Source of the DNA: Betaproteobacteria bacterium
GTDB lineage: Bacteria > Pseudomonadota > Gammaproteobacteria > Burkholderiales > Casimicrobiaceae
DNA length: 38,639 nt
Assembly (NCBI GenBank): GCA_005881895.1
Contig: VBCG01000005.1
Coordinates: 2,595 to 41,233 of the forward strand
Direction: 5' to 3'
Below are positions 8,258-15,922 of the stretch, piece after piece. The stretch's first letter is position 1; each line of letters starts with the position of its first letter. Under the pieces are notes generated by a model, which did not search any database, had not been told where the DNA came from, and saw nothing but the letters and a program-made list of their open reading frames with translations. Both the position numbers and the translations under genes were made by a program.

Positions 8258-9208
8258 TCAGTGAATCGCAACGCCCCAAGGCAACGAGCCCACCGGAACT
8301 TCGGCGATTTTCTTGTTCGATTCGGTGTCAACGACGGCGACGGCGTCCGATCGGCCGCAGGCGACATAGAGTTTTTTTCCATCGGCGGTAATCGCCATGT
8401 TCCACGGCCGCTTGCCGACGGGAATCGTCGCGACGATCGTATTGCTGCCCGTGTCGATCACCTGAACCGTGCCATCGCCGCCGGACGACACATAGACGCG
8501 CTTTCCATCCGGGTGCACGGTGACCCCGTTGCTGCGTTTGCCGGCCTTGATCCGCGTGATCACTTCATGCGTTTTCGTGTCGAACACGTTGACGGTGTCG
8601 GCGTTTTCCGCGGCGACGTAGGCGCGACTGCCGTCGGGCAAAAAGCCGATTCCCCGCGGCCGGTCTCCAACGGTCACCGACTTGATCACTTCGCCGCGGC
8701 CGACGTCGACGATATCGACGCTGTCGGCCTCCTCGGCGCTCACGTAGAGCCATTTACCGTCGGGGCTGAACACGGCATGCTCGGGATTCTTGCCCTTCAT
8801 CTTGACGCGCCGCGCAATGGTGAGCGTCGAAGCGTCGACGATCAGCACCTGATTGTCTTCCTCGATTGCGGCGGAGAGCCATTTGCCGTCGGCCGAGACG
8901 TAGATCGCTTCAGGCGACTCTCCCAACGTTACTTGCGTGATTTCCGCGTTCTTCCCGGTATCGATGACACGAAGCGCGTTCGCCGTCTGATCGCTGATAT
9001 AAAGCCGTTTGCCATCGGGCGAAATCGCGATCCCGCGAGGCTTCTGTCCGATTTTCATCGTCGATACGACCTTATCCGTGGCAGTATCGATGATGGAGAT
9101 CGACGCCGAGCCCTCGTTGGAGACATAAGCGAAAGGCGCGGCCTCTGCGCCAACGACAGTCGCGCAGCAAACAAGCAGGACGATGGCTGGGAGGAATGAT
9201 GATTGCAT
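8258..9208 (-). CDS. YVTN-family beta-propeller protein, YncE-like, periplasmic
   Basis: A 316-residue secreted beta-propeller. The start ATG 9208 is preceded by a GGAG ribosome site and gives a signal peptide MQSSFLPAIVLLVCC ending near AEAAP. The open frame continues upstream to 9460 but without signal-like sequence. The mature part consists of about seven repeats of the type SPDGKRLY(I/V)S with IDT and VG turns, as in the YVTN family. It is divergent from the YncD/PqqU-like receptor gene, the same pairing as yncE/yncD in E. coli. It is also followed co-directionally by another TonB receptor. YncE has been described as a periplasmic propeller of uncertain role, and a function in handling the imported cofactor would be inference. 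Confidence 0.88.
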   Translation of the reverse strand: MQSSFLPAIVLLVCCATVVGAEAAPFAYVSNEGSASISIIDTATDKVVSTMKIGQKPRGIAISPDGKRLYISDQTANALRVIDTGKNAEITQVTLGESPEAIYVSADGKWLSAAIEEDNQVLIVDASTLTIARRVKMKGKNPEHAVFSPDGKWLYVSAEEADSVDIVDVGRGEVIKSVTVGDRPRGIGFLPDGSRAYVAAENADTVNVFDTKTHEVITRIKAGKRSNGVTVHPDGKRVYVSSGGDGTVQVIDTGSNTIVATIPVGKRPWNMAITADGKKLYVACGRSDAVAVVDTESNKKIAEVPVGSLPWGVAIH

Positions 9209-9278
9209 GCGAATTCTCCGGAACGGCGCAAGGCGCATGATGCGTTTCTTGGCTGCGCCTGCTCGCTGAAAATTGGAT

Positions 9279-9307
9279 ATGCTAACGGGGATTGCGTGGG
9301 ATGATAA
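9279..9307 (-). promoter_or_regulatory. Weak sigma70-like promoter for the beta-propeller operon
   Basis: On the minus strand TTATCA (9302-9307) and TAGCAT (9279-9284) are separated by 17 bp. Each matches the consensus at four of six positions. The pair lies in the 139-bp divergent region between the YncE-like and PqqU-like genes. I see no convincing Fur box in this region. Confidence 0.3.
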
Positions 9308-9347
9308 CGAAAGCGACCCATTGGGCATTTGACAGTCGCTTGTGTAC

Positions 9348-11438
9348 ATGATGCGAATCCATTGGCGGGTCGGAACAATCTGTTTGGCGTTCCTGTCTAC
9401 GCCGGTCTGGGCGCAAGCAGAGGCCCCCGTCCCGCTAGAGCCGATCGTCGTGACCGCCACGCGTCACGAAGAACGCGCCTTCGACGTGCCGGCGTCGGTC
9501 GACATCATCACGGGTACGGTGATCCGCGATGGTCAGCCGGCCGTCAACATATCGGAAACGTTGCCGCGCGTGCCGGGCGTCTTCGCAGCGAATCGCCAGA
9601 ACTACGCGCAGGACCTGCAAATCAGCTCGCGCGGCTTCGGTGCGCGTGCGGCATTCGGTGTGCGTGGCGTGCGCCTTTACCAGGACGGCATTCCGGTCAC
9701 GATGCCTGACGGACAGGGACAAACCGGCAGCTTCAGTCTGCTGTCGGCCGAACGGATCGAGGTCCTACGCGGCCCGTTCTCGACGCTATACGGCAACGCG
9801 TCCGGCGGCGTGATCTCCGTTTTCAGCGAAAGCGGTACGCCCGAGCCGGCGCTGACGCTGAGCGGTGGGGCGGGCAGCTACGACATGTGGACCGCCGGCG
9901 CCAAGCTCCGCGGCACAGCAGGCAATGTCGGTTATGTGGCGGCGGTGAGCGAATTCCAGACCGATGGCTATCGCGATCACTCGTCGGCCCGGCGCGATCT
10001 CTTCAACCTGAAGCTGCGCTTCGATCCCACCGACGCGACGCACGTCACGCTGATCGGCAATTATCAATATCAGCCCGAAACGCAGGACCCGCTCGGGCTG
10101 ACGCGCGCACAGTGGGACACGAATCCGCGCCAGGTCGATCCGTCGGCGCTCCAGTTCGACACGCGCAAGACGATCGACCAGACGCAGGGCGGCGTCGCGG
10201 TCGATCATCAGTTCAATCCTGACACGACGCTTCACGTCGCCTCGTACGTCGGACGCCGACTGATTCGGCAGTACCTTGCGCTAAGGGGTGAGGTACCCGC
10301 CACGTCCTCCGGGGGTGTCGCCGATCTGGATCGCGATTTCGGTGGCGTGGGCGCGCGGGTCTCGTGGCGGACGCAGGCGCTCGGCGGTCCGCTGACGCTC
10401 ACCGTCGGCGCCGACGCCGATCGGATGAAGGAGCATCGCCAAGGCTTCGTCAACAACAACGGCGTGCTCGGCGCTCTGCGCCGCGACGAGGATGACACTG
10501 TCCGGAGCGTCGACGCTTACGCTGAAGCGGAATGGCGCTTTGCGCCCGCGTGGGCCGCCACCGTCGGCGTGCGCTCGAGTGTCGTGAACTATGACTCTGA
10601 CGATCACTACGTCACGCCCGCCAACCCCGACGACAGCGGCTCGCGCAAATTTCGCAATACGAGCCCTGTCCTCGGCCTCGTTTTTCACGCTACACCCGAC
10701 GTCAACCTGTACGCGAGCTACGGAAACGGCTTTGAAACACCGACGTTTGCCGAGATGGCGTACAACCCGACCGGCACCGGACTCAATCTCGCGCTGAATC
10801 CCGCGACAAGCCGCGCGGTGGAAGTCGGCATCAAAACGGTGATCGCGCAGAAACATCGGATCAATGCCGCCCTTTTTCACATCGACACCGACGACGAGAT
10901 CGTCACCGATACCGCAACGGGCGGCCGCACGACGTTCAAGAACGCCAGCAAGACGCGACGCAATGGCGCGGAACTTCTATGGGATGGCGAGTTGCCGGCC
11001 AACCTCCACGCCCATGTCGCGCTCACGTATCTGCGCGCGGTTTTTGTCGATTCATTCACGACGGGGCTTCCGCCACTGCCGGTCGCGTCTGGCAACAAGC
11101 TGCCGGGCGTGCCGCCGCAGCAGGCATATGGCGAGCTGACGTGGACGCCGGGCCGCTGGGGCGGCTTCAACACGGGGGTTGAAGTGCAATATGTCGGAAA
11201 GCTGTACGTCAACGACCGCAACACCGATGCTGCGCCTGCTTACACTGTGACAAATCTTCGCGCCGGTTTAGCCCAACGTGCGGGTCGCGCGACGTTCACC
11301 GAGTTCGTGCGCGTCAACAACGTGTTCGATCGCCGCTACGCCGGTTCCGTCATTGTCGGCGACACCAACGGACGGTTCTTCGAGCCGGCGCCGGGTCGCA
11401 ATTGGTTCATAGGTGCAAGCATCGATGTCGCCATCTGA
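9348..11438 (+). CDS. pqqU: TonB-dependent receptor, PqqU/YncD homologue (PQQ uptake)
   Basis: An outer-membrane receptor of 696 residues with signal peptide MRIHWRVGTICLAFLS...VWAQA, TonB-box region EPIVVTATR, plug and barrel. Many blocks match E. coli YncD as I remember it: NRQNYAQDLQ, GFG, DGIPVTMPDGQGQT, EVLRGPFSTLYGNASGGV, FDTRKTIDQTQ, SDDHYVTP, GFETPTF, DTDDEIV, GGRTT(F/Y)KNA(S/G)KTRR, GSVIV and NGR(F/Y)(F/Y)EP(A/S)PGRN. YncD has been shown to import pyrroloquinoline quinone and renamed PqqU. The gene is divergent from a YncE-like gene as in E. coli, and a PQQ dehydrogenase gene lies 1.5 kb downstream. ATGs at 9348 and 9351 are both possible starts, and no strong ribosome site is seen. 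Its stop overlaps the b561 start by 14 nt. Confidence 0.9.
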   Translation: MMRIHWRVGTICLAFLSTPVWAQAEAPVPLEPIVVTATRHEERAFDVPASVDIITGTVIRDGQPAVNISETLPRVPGVFAANRQNYAQDLQISSRGFGARAAFGVRGVRLYQDGIPVTMPDGQGQTGSFSLLSAERIEVLRGPFSTLYGNASGGVISVFSESGTPEPALTLSGGAGSYDMWTAGAKLRGTAGNVGYVAAVSEFQTDGYRDHSSARRDLFNLKLRFDPTDATHVTLIGNYQYQPETQDPLGLTRAQWDTNPRQVDPSALQFDTRKTIDQTQGGVAVDHQFNPDTTLHVASYVGRRLIRQYLALRGEVPATSSGGVADLDRDFGGVGARVSWRTQALGGPLTLTVGADADRMKEHRQGFVNNNGVLGALRRDEDDTVRSVDAYAEAEWRFAPAWAATVGVRSSVVNYDSDDHYVTPANPDDSGSRKFRNTSPVLGLVFHATPDVNLYASYGNGFETPTFAEMAYNPTGTGLNLALNPATSRAVEVGIKTVIAQKHRINAALFHIDTDDEIVTDTATGGRTTFKNASKTRRNGAELLWDGELPANLHAHVALTYLRAVFVDSFTTGLPPLPVASGNKLPGVPPQQAYGELTWTPGRWGGFNTGVEVQYVGKLYVNDRNTDAAPAYTVTNLRAGLAQRAGRATFTEFVRVNNVFDRRYAGSVIVGDTNGRFFEPAPGRNWFIGASIDVAI

Positions 11439-11937
11439 CCGTTACACGCGCACTGCGGTAATTCTGCATTGGCTGATCGCCGCGCTGTTGCTGGTCGAAG
11501 TTGCGCAGGGCTGGTTGATGCAGGAAATCCCGAAGCAGCCGCCCGGCTTGCGGGCCGATCAGTTCAATCTCCATAAGTCGTTCGGGCTCGTACTTTTTGC
11601 CTTGCTTCTCGTGCGCCTTGGCTGGCGATTGCTGAATCCACCGCCGCCGATGGTCGGTGTCGCACGTTGGCAAATGCGGGCCGCCAAGACGAATCACGCG
11701 ATCCTCTACATCGCAATGCTGGTGCTTCCGCTGTCGGGCTATCTCGGATCGGTGTTCAGCGGTTATCCGATCAAGTGGTTCGGCATCATGCTGCCGTCGT
11801 GGGGCACGCAGAACGCCGCGGTCAAGGATCTGATGAGCACGGTCCACTGGGCAACGAGCTGGATATTGGTTGCGTCGACCACGCTGCATATTGCGGGCGC
11901 GCTTAAGCACGAGCTTGGCTTGCGGGACAGCATGTGA
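11425..11937 (+). CDS. Cytochrome b561 family protein
   Basis: A 170-residue inner-membrane dihaem b-type cytochrome with four hydrophobic helices. Candidate haem ligands are His15 (ILHWLIA), His50 (NLHKSFG), His141 (VHWATSW) and His155 (TLHIAGA), as in CybB-type b561. The start ATG 11425 lies inside the receptor gene (14-nt overlap), so the two are translationally linked. It probably moves electrons between the quinone pool and a periplasmic acceptor. Its tight coupling to a PqqU-like receptor next to a PQQ dehydrogenase suggests a role in that electron chain, which is inferred from position only. Confidence 0.88.
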   Translation: MSPSDRYTRTAVILHWLIAALLLVEVAQGWLMQEIPKQPPGLRADQFNLHKSFGLVLFALLLVRLGWRLLNPPPPMVGVARWQMRAAKTNHAILYIAMLVLPLSGYLGSVFSGYPIKWFGIMLPSWGTQNAAVKDLMSTVHWATSWILVASTTLHIAGALKHELGLRDSM

Positions 11938-12020
11938 TGGCGCGAATGTCCCTCCACCGCGGTTTACGACGCGCGTCTGCTCGGGCGCCGCTCGCGACGC
12001 CGCCGTCGGCCTGATAAGCG

Positions 12021-12764
12021 CTACGGTCGTTCAGCGATCTGCGCCAATAGCTGCGCAGTTTCGTCGTGCTTCGCGTCGCGCGCGATATCGGCCGCCGTTT
12101 TCCCGCGGTTGTCCTTGAGGCTTGTTTTCGCGCCCGCCGCCAGAAGCATCTTCACGGTTTCCGTTCGGCCGTAGCCGGCGGCCCACATGAGCGCCGTCAG
12201 ATCGTTCGCATAGGCGGCGTTCGGGTCGACACCCTTGTCGAGCAGCAGCTTGACGATGTCGGAGCGTCCTTCGCCCGCCGCATAGATGATCGCGTTCTTC
12301 TTTAGCCGATCGACGACGGCAATATCGGCACCCTTGGCAACGAGGGTGCGGGCGATTTCCGTGTGACCGCCGTAGGCGGCCGTCATCAGCGGCGTCACAC
12401 CGTTAATTGCCGCTTGATTGACGTCGGCGCCGGCGTCGAGCAGCACGCGCGCCAAGTCGACACGATCCTTTTTCAGCACGATGATGAGCGCACTTTCGCC
12501 CAATCGATTCCGCGAATTGACGGCGGCGCCTTGCTGCAACGCGCGTGCGATCGCCGGTCCATCGGCATTGCGCGCCGCGACGAGCAGCTTCGCGTTCAGC
12601 GGCAAATCGTCATCGGACGCTCGAACGGCGGTCGCCGCCATCGCCATGAGCACCGCGAGAATCGAACCAAGGACGCGAAAGCCGGCGCCGTTGCTGCGGT
12701 GCAATAGAGCGCTATGGCGTCGGGAATCTGGAACGAGTCCTCGCGTAAAGGCACATGAAATCAT
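12021..12764 (-). CDS. Ankyrin-repeat protein, probably exported
   Basis: A 247-residue protein with a hydrophobic segment at about 32-48 (VLGSILAVLMAMAATAV), followed by four to five ankyrin repeats. These show typical units such as GVTPLMTAAYGGHTEIARTL, DLTALMWAAGYGRTE and VKLLL-KGVDPN. The ATG is preceded by an AAGGAAG ribosome site. The N-terminal segment fits a signal peptide or single anchor with an unusually long charged front, so a slightly later start cannot be excluded. The gene is convergent with b561 and divergent from the PQQ dehydrogenase. Exported ankyrin proteins often accompany periplasmic redox enzymes such as catalases. A protein-interaction role is likely, but the partner is unknown. 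Confidence 0.85.
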   Translation of the reverse strand: MISCAFTRGLVPDSRRHSALLHRSNGAGFRVLGSILAVLMAMAATAVRASDDDLPLNAKLLVAARNADGPAIARALQQGAAVNSRNRLGESALIIVLKKDRVDLARVLLDAGADVNQAAINGVTPLMTAAYGGHTEIARTLVAKGADIAVVDRLKKNAIIYAAGEGRSDIVKLLLDKGVDPNAAYANDLTALMWAAGYGRTETVKMLLAAGAKTSLKDNRGKTAADIARDAKHDETAQLLAQIAERP

Positions 12765-12816
12765 CGGCTTCCTTTGCGGTTTTATGAGGGAGGCGCGCGC
12801 GGCGGCGAGCTGTAGA

Positions 12817-12845
12817 TTGCAACGCGCGCAAAAACTGACTATAAA
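12817..12845 (+). promoter_or_regulatory. Sigma70-like promoter of the PQQ dehydrogenase gene
   Basis: TTGCAA (12817-12822) and TATAAA (12840-12845) are separated by exactly 17 bp, about 85 bp upstream of the dehydrogenase ATG. It is the best promoter match I found in the window. Confidence 0.6.
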
Positions 12846-12896
12846 CCATGCTGCATCATGGTCTTGGGGGACTTCGCGCGCTCCTCGTCGCGAAGT
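12845..12896 (+). other. Operator-like palindrome and 5'-UTR hairpin before the PQQ dehydrogenase
   Basis: ACCATG-CTGCAT-CATGGT (12845-12862) is a 6-bp inverted repeat over the expected transcription start. ACTTCGCG (12871-12878) pairs perfectly with CGCGAAGT (12889-12896) across a 10-nt loop and would fold in the leader RNA. The first could be a regulator site and the second a leader hairpin. Neither matches a regulatory element I recognise. Confidence 0.45.
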
Positions 12897-12929
12897 GAGA
12901 CGTCCTTAAAAATTTCAGTGGAGGGTGTA

Positions 12930-14642
12930 ATGAACCACCGAATCACGATCGCCGTCGCCGCAGTCGCGTTCGCATTGAGCGTCGCCGATGTCGGCGCGCA
13001 AGAGACCGGTGCAGCGACGACGAGCGCCAAGCCGATGTCGGGCAATTTGACGTCGATTTCCGACGTGATGCTGCAAAACGCCGCGAGCGATCCGAAAAAC
13101 TGGATCCATCCGAACGGCAATTACGCGAACACACGCTATTACCCCGGCGCGCAAATTACCGCGGCCAACGTTGGCAAGCTCACGCCCAAGTTTGTGTTCC
13201 AGACCGCGGTGCTGGAATCGATGGAAACCGCACCGATCGTCATCAACGGCGTGATGTTCCTGACGACGTCGTTCAACCATGTCTACGCGATCGACGCGAC
13301 AACCGGCGAGGAGTTCTGGCATTACAAGCACAAGATGGGACCGATCACGACGTTCTGCTGCGGTCCCAACAATCGCGGCGTTGCCGTGTCGGGCGACACG
13401 TTGTACATGGGGACGCTCGACGCAAAGCTTGTCGCGCTCGATGCGAAGACCGGCAAGGTCCTATGGGAGAAGCAAATCGCTGATCCCGACAAAGGCTATT
13501 CGGAAACGATGGCGCCGGCCGTCGTCGACGGCAAGGTGCTGATCGGCACGAACGGCGGCGAGTACGGCATTCGCGGCTTCGTCAAGGCATACGACGCGAA
13601 GACCGGCGAGCTGTTGTGGACGTTCTATACGATCCCTGAAAAGAGCGAAGGCGATTGGGCCGTGAACGACCTGACCGGGCGCAACATGCATCGCAATATC
13701 GATGCGGAGAAGGCTGCGTACGCGAAGGACAGCTCGTTTTATCAGACGCTCGGCGGGGGTGTATGGATGACGCCCGCGGTCGATCTGAAGACGCGCACGG
13801 TGTTCTTCGTGGCCGGCAATCCGTCGCCGGACTTGTATGGCGCGATTCGTCCGGGCGACAACCTTTATACGAACTCGATGGTCGCGGTTGATTTGGACAA
13901 GGGCACGTACAAGTGGCACTCACAATACATCGCGCATGACGTGTGGGACTTGGACGCGGTAAGCCCGGTCATCCTCACGCAGGCAAAAGACGCGAGCGGG
14001 AAGATGGTCGACGTCGCGATCCACGGCGGCAAGACGGGACACGTCTACGTGCATGAGCGCGGCACCGGCAAGCTGGTCCGCTTCTCGGAAGCGATGATCC
14101 CGCAAGAAAACATGTGGGTGCTGCCGACGAAAGAGGGCGCGCGAATGCTGCCCGGCGCGAACGGTGGCGTCGAGTGGTCACCGATGGCGATCAATCCGAA
14201 GCTGCGGATGGCGTATGCCGCCAATCTGCATCAACCGATGACCTACCATGTCGAAGAGTCGCCGTATCCGGGCGGCAGCAAGCTGTGGCTTGGTGGCGCG
14301 TTCAAGGTGATTCCGAGCGAGCAGCAGTGGGGCCGGCTCGTCGCGGTCAATATCGATACCGGCAAGGTCGCGTGGGGCGCGAAAACGCCGCAGCCGCTGA
14401 TCGGTGGCGTGCTCGCGACGGCGGGCGATCTCGTGTTCAACGGTGAAGCGAACGGGTGGTTCAAGGCGTTCGATGCACGTAACGGCAAGGAACTGTGGAA
14501 GTACAACTGCGGCGCAGGCGTCAACGCGCCGGCGGTGTCGTACATGGTCAACGGCAAGCAATATGTCGCAGTCGCTGCCGGCGGCAACGTGCAGATCGAC
14601 GCGAAGCGCGGCAATAGCGTGTTCGTGTTCGCGCTGCCTTAA
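12930..14642 (+). CDS. PQQ-dependent dehydrogenase (methanol/ethanol dehydrogenase family), periplasmic
   Basis: A 570-residue quinoprotein. The start ATG 12930 has a GGAGGG ribosome site and a signal peptide [24 protein letters not shown]. The eight-bladed propeller W-motifs are seen as repeated DA(K/T)TG(K/E)xxW units. Active-site features are the vicinal disulfide Cys143-Cys144 (TFCCGP), Glu211 (GGEYGIRG), Asn297 (AGNPSP) and the catalytic Asp340 in HDVWDLDAV. Asp342, two residues after the catalytic Asp, is the position that distinguishes lanthanide-dependent XoxF from calcium MxaF. However, glucose-dehydrogenase-like quinoproteins also have DxD. There is no C-terminal cytochrome domain, and a separate dihaem cytochrome c follows. 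The substrate is probably an alcohol or sugar and cannot be fixed from sequence. Confidence 0.9.
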   Translation: MNHRITIAVAAVAFALSVADVGAQETGAATTSAKPMSGNLTSISDVMLQNAASDPKNWIHPNGNYANTRYYPGAQITAANVGKLTPKFVFQTAVLESMETAPIVINGVMFLTTSFNHVYAIDATTGEEFWHYKHKMGPITTFCCGPNNRGVAVSGDTLYMGTLDAKLVALDAKTGKVLWEKQIADPDKGYSETMAPAVVDGKVLIGTNGGEYGIRGFVKAYDAKTGELLWTFYTIPEKSEGDWAVNDLTGRNMHRNIDAEKAAYAKDSSFYQTLGGGVWMTPAVDLKTRTVFFVAGNPSPDLYGAIRPGDNLYTNSMVAVDLDKGTYKWHSQYIAHDVWDLDAVSPVILTQAKDASGKMVDVAIHGGKTGHVYVHERGTGKLVRFSEAMIPQENMWVLPTKEGARMLPGANGGVEWSPMAINPKLRMAYAANLHQPMTYHVEESPYPGGSKLWLGGAFKVIPSEQQWGRLVAVNIDTGKVAWGAKTPQPLIGGVLATAGDLVFNGEANGWFKAFDARNGKELWKYNCGAGVNAPAVSYMVNGKQYVAVAAGGNVQIDAKRGNSVFVFALP

Positions 14643-14664
14643 TCAACAAGTTTTGCAAGGACTC

Positions 14665-14699
14665 ACGGCCGCTCCGTGAACGGGGTGGCCGTTTTTTTT
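14665..14699 (+). terminator. Rho-independent terminator after the PQQ dehydrogenase
   Basis: ACGGCC (14665-14670) pairs with GGCCGT (14686-14691 region), with an inner CCG/CGG pair, and eight T residues follow (14692-14699). It ends only about 25 nt before the cytochrome c ATG, so that gene needs read-through or a start site within the terminator region. Confidence 0.85.
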
Positions 14700-14723
14700 G
14701 TCTAGCTCTGTCCGACCAAAAAT

Positions 14724-15302
14724 ATGAATAACGCCATTCTTACCGTTGTTGGTCTGGCCATTGCGATCGCGTCAGCCGATGCCCGGTCCCAGGCGGATGC
14801 TGCCGTCAAGGACAAGGCGCAGACGTGCGCCGCGTGCCACGGCCCGAACGGCAATTCCACCGATCCGCAGTACCCAATCCTCGCCGGTCAAACGGCGCGG
14901 TACATTTTTCTCGAGCTGCGCGATTTCAAGGCGGGCCGCCGGCACGATCCGCAAATGGATCCGATGGCGGGCAATCTCACGCCGGACGACATGCTGGCGC
15001 TCGGAGACTACTTTTCGAAGCAGACCAAGGCGCCGAACGGCTTCAACGCCGACGGCGGCAAGGTTGCCCTAGGCGCGAAAAAATCCGACGAGGTGCTGTG
15101 CACGATGTGTCATGGGGGAGGTTTCCTTGGACAGAACGAGATTCCGCGCGTCGCGGGTCAGCACTACGCGTATATCAAGAAGCAGCTCGCCGATTTCAAG
15201 GCGCGCCGGCGCACAAACGACGCCGGCAACATGACGAGCGTCGCCGGCACGCTGTCCGACGCGGACATCGAGAACTTGGCGCAGTACCTCGCGAACCTCT
15301 AG
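14724..15302 (+). CDS. Dihaem cytochrome c (c4-like), periplasmic
   Basis: A 192-residue secreted cytochrome with signal peptide MNNAILTVVGLAIAIASADA. It has two haem-binding motifs, CAACH at 35-39 and CTMCH at 126-130, in two similar halves of about 90 residues each. Each half has a LAGQ/VAGQ element and a candidate Met ligand (MAGNLTPDDM; NMTSVAGTLSDADI), as in cytochrome c4. It is the natural electron acceptor for the PQQ dehydrogenase immediately upstream. No clear ribosome site is seen before the ATG, and a strong terminator lies just upstream, so its expression may be lower or separately controlled. Confidence 0.9.
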   Translation: MNNAILTVVGLAIAIASADARSQADAAVKDKAQTCAACHGPNGNSTDPQYPILAGQTARYIFLELRDFKAGRRHDPQMDPMAGNLTPDDMLALGDYFSKQTKAPNGFNADGGKVALGAKKSDEVLCTMCHGGGFLGQNEIPRVAGQHYAYIKKQLADFKARRRTNDAGNMTSVAGTLSDADIENLAQYLANL

Positions 15303-15434
15303 GCGGCGGACGAACGTTCCGCTCGGCGCTTTGCGCCTGTGACGACACTTTGCGTCGATTTTCTCGAAGCAGTATCCTTGCCTTCCGCCCGACCCGCTCA
15401 CGGGGCGTGCGGCGCCCACAGTAGAGGAGGCCAC

Positions 15435-15908
15435 GTGTCCATTCCCCTTGCATTGACCGTCAACGGCAAAGCCGTGAAAGCGGACATCGATCCGCGACTT
15501 CTGCTCGCCGATTTCCTGCGCACGACGCTTGGATTGACCGGGACGCACATCGGTTGCGATACCGCGCAGTGCGGCGCGTGCACGATTCATCTCGACGGTC
15601 GCGCGATCAAATCGTGCAACGTGCTGGCGCTGCAAGCGCAGGGCGCCGACGTCGTCACGATCGAGGGTCTCGCCGAGTCCGATGGCACGATGCATCCGAT
15701 GCAGGCGGCCTTCAAGGAATGTCACGGCTTGCAGTGCGGCTTTTGCACGACCGGCATGGTGATGAGCGCAATCGATCTCGTCGCGCGACATCCGAACGCC
15801 GATGAGAAGACGATTCGCGAAGAGCTCGAGGGCAACCTGTGCCGCTGCACCGGTTATCACAACATTGTCAAGGCGGTGCAGCAGGGTGCCGCCGCGATGG
15901 CGAAATAG
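15435..15908 (+). CDS. coxS: Molybdenum hydroxylase small (2Fe-2S) subunit, CoxS-like
   Basis: A 157-residue iron-sulfur subunit. The start GTG 15435 is chosen for the perfect GAGGAGG ribosome site 4 nt upstream (15424-15430). An in-frame start at 15339 would add sequence with no family resemblance. The N-terminal plant-type ferredoxin cluster ligands are Cys41, Cys46, Cys49 and Cys61 ([11 protein letters not shown]). The C-terminal cluster ligands are in the CGFCTTG and CRCTG motifs. It passes electrons from the molybdenum centre of the large subunit to the FAD subunit. It begins the cluster, with the large subunit starting 14 nt after its stop. Confidence 0.93.
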   Translation: MSIPLALTVNGKAVKADIDPRLLLADFLRTTLGLTGTHIGCDTAQCGACTIHLDGRAIKSCNVLALQAQGADVVTIEGLAESDGTMHPMQAAFKECHGLQCGFCTTGMVMSAIDLVARHPNADEKTIREELEGNLCRCTGYHNIVKAVQQGAAAMAK

Positions 15909-15922
15909 GGAAGGTCGCGATT

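Noticed and set aside
9328-9348. TTGACA as a -35 box for the PqqU-like gene
   Set aside because: The matching -10 would fall on or after the start codon, and no TATAAT-like hexamer is found there.
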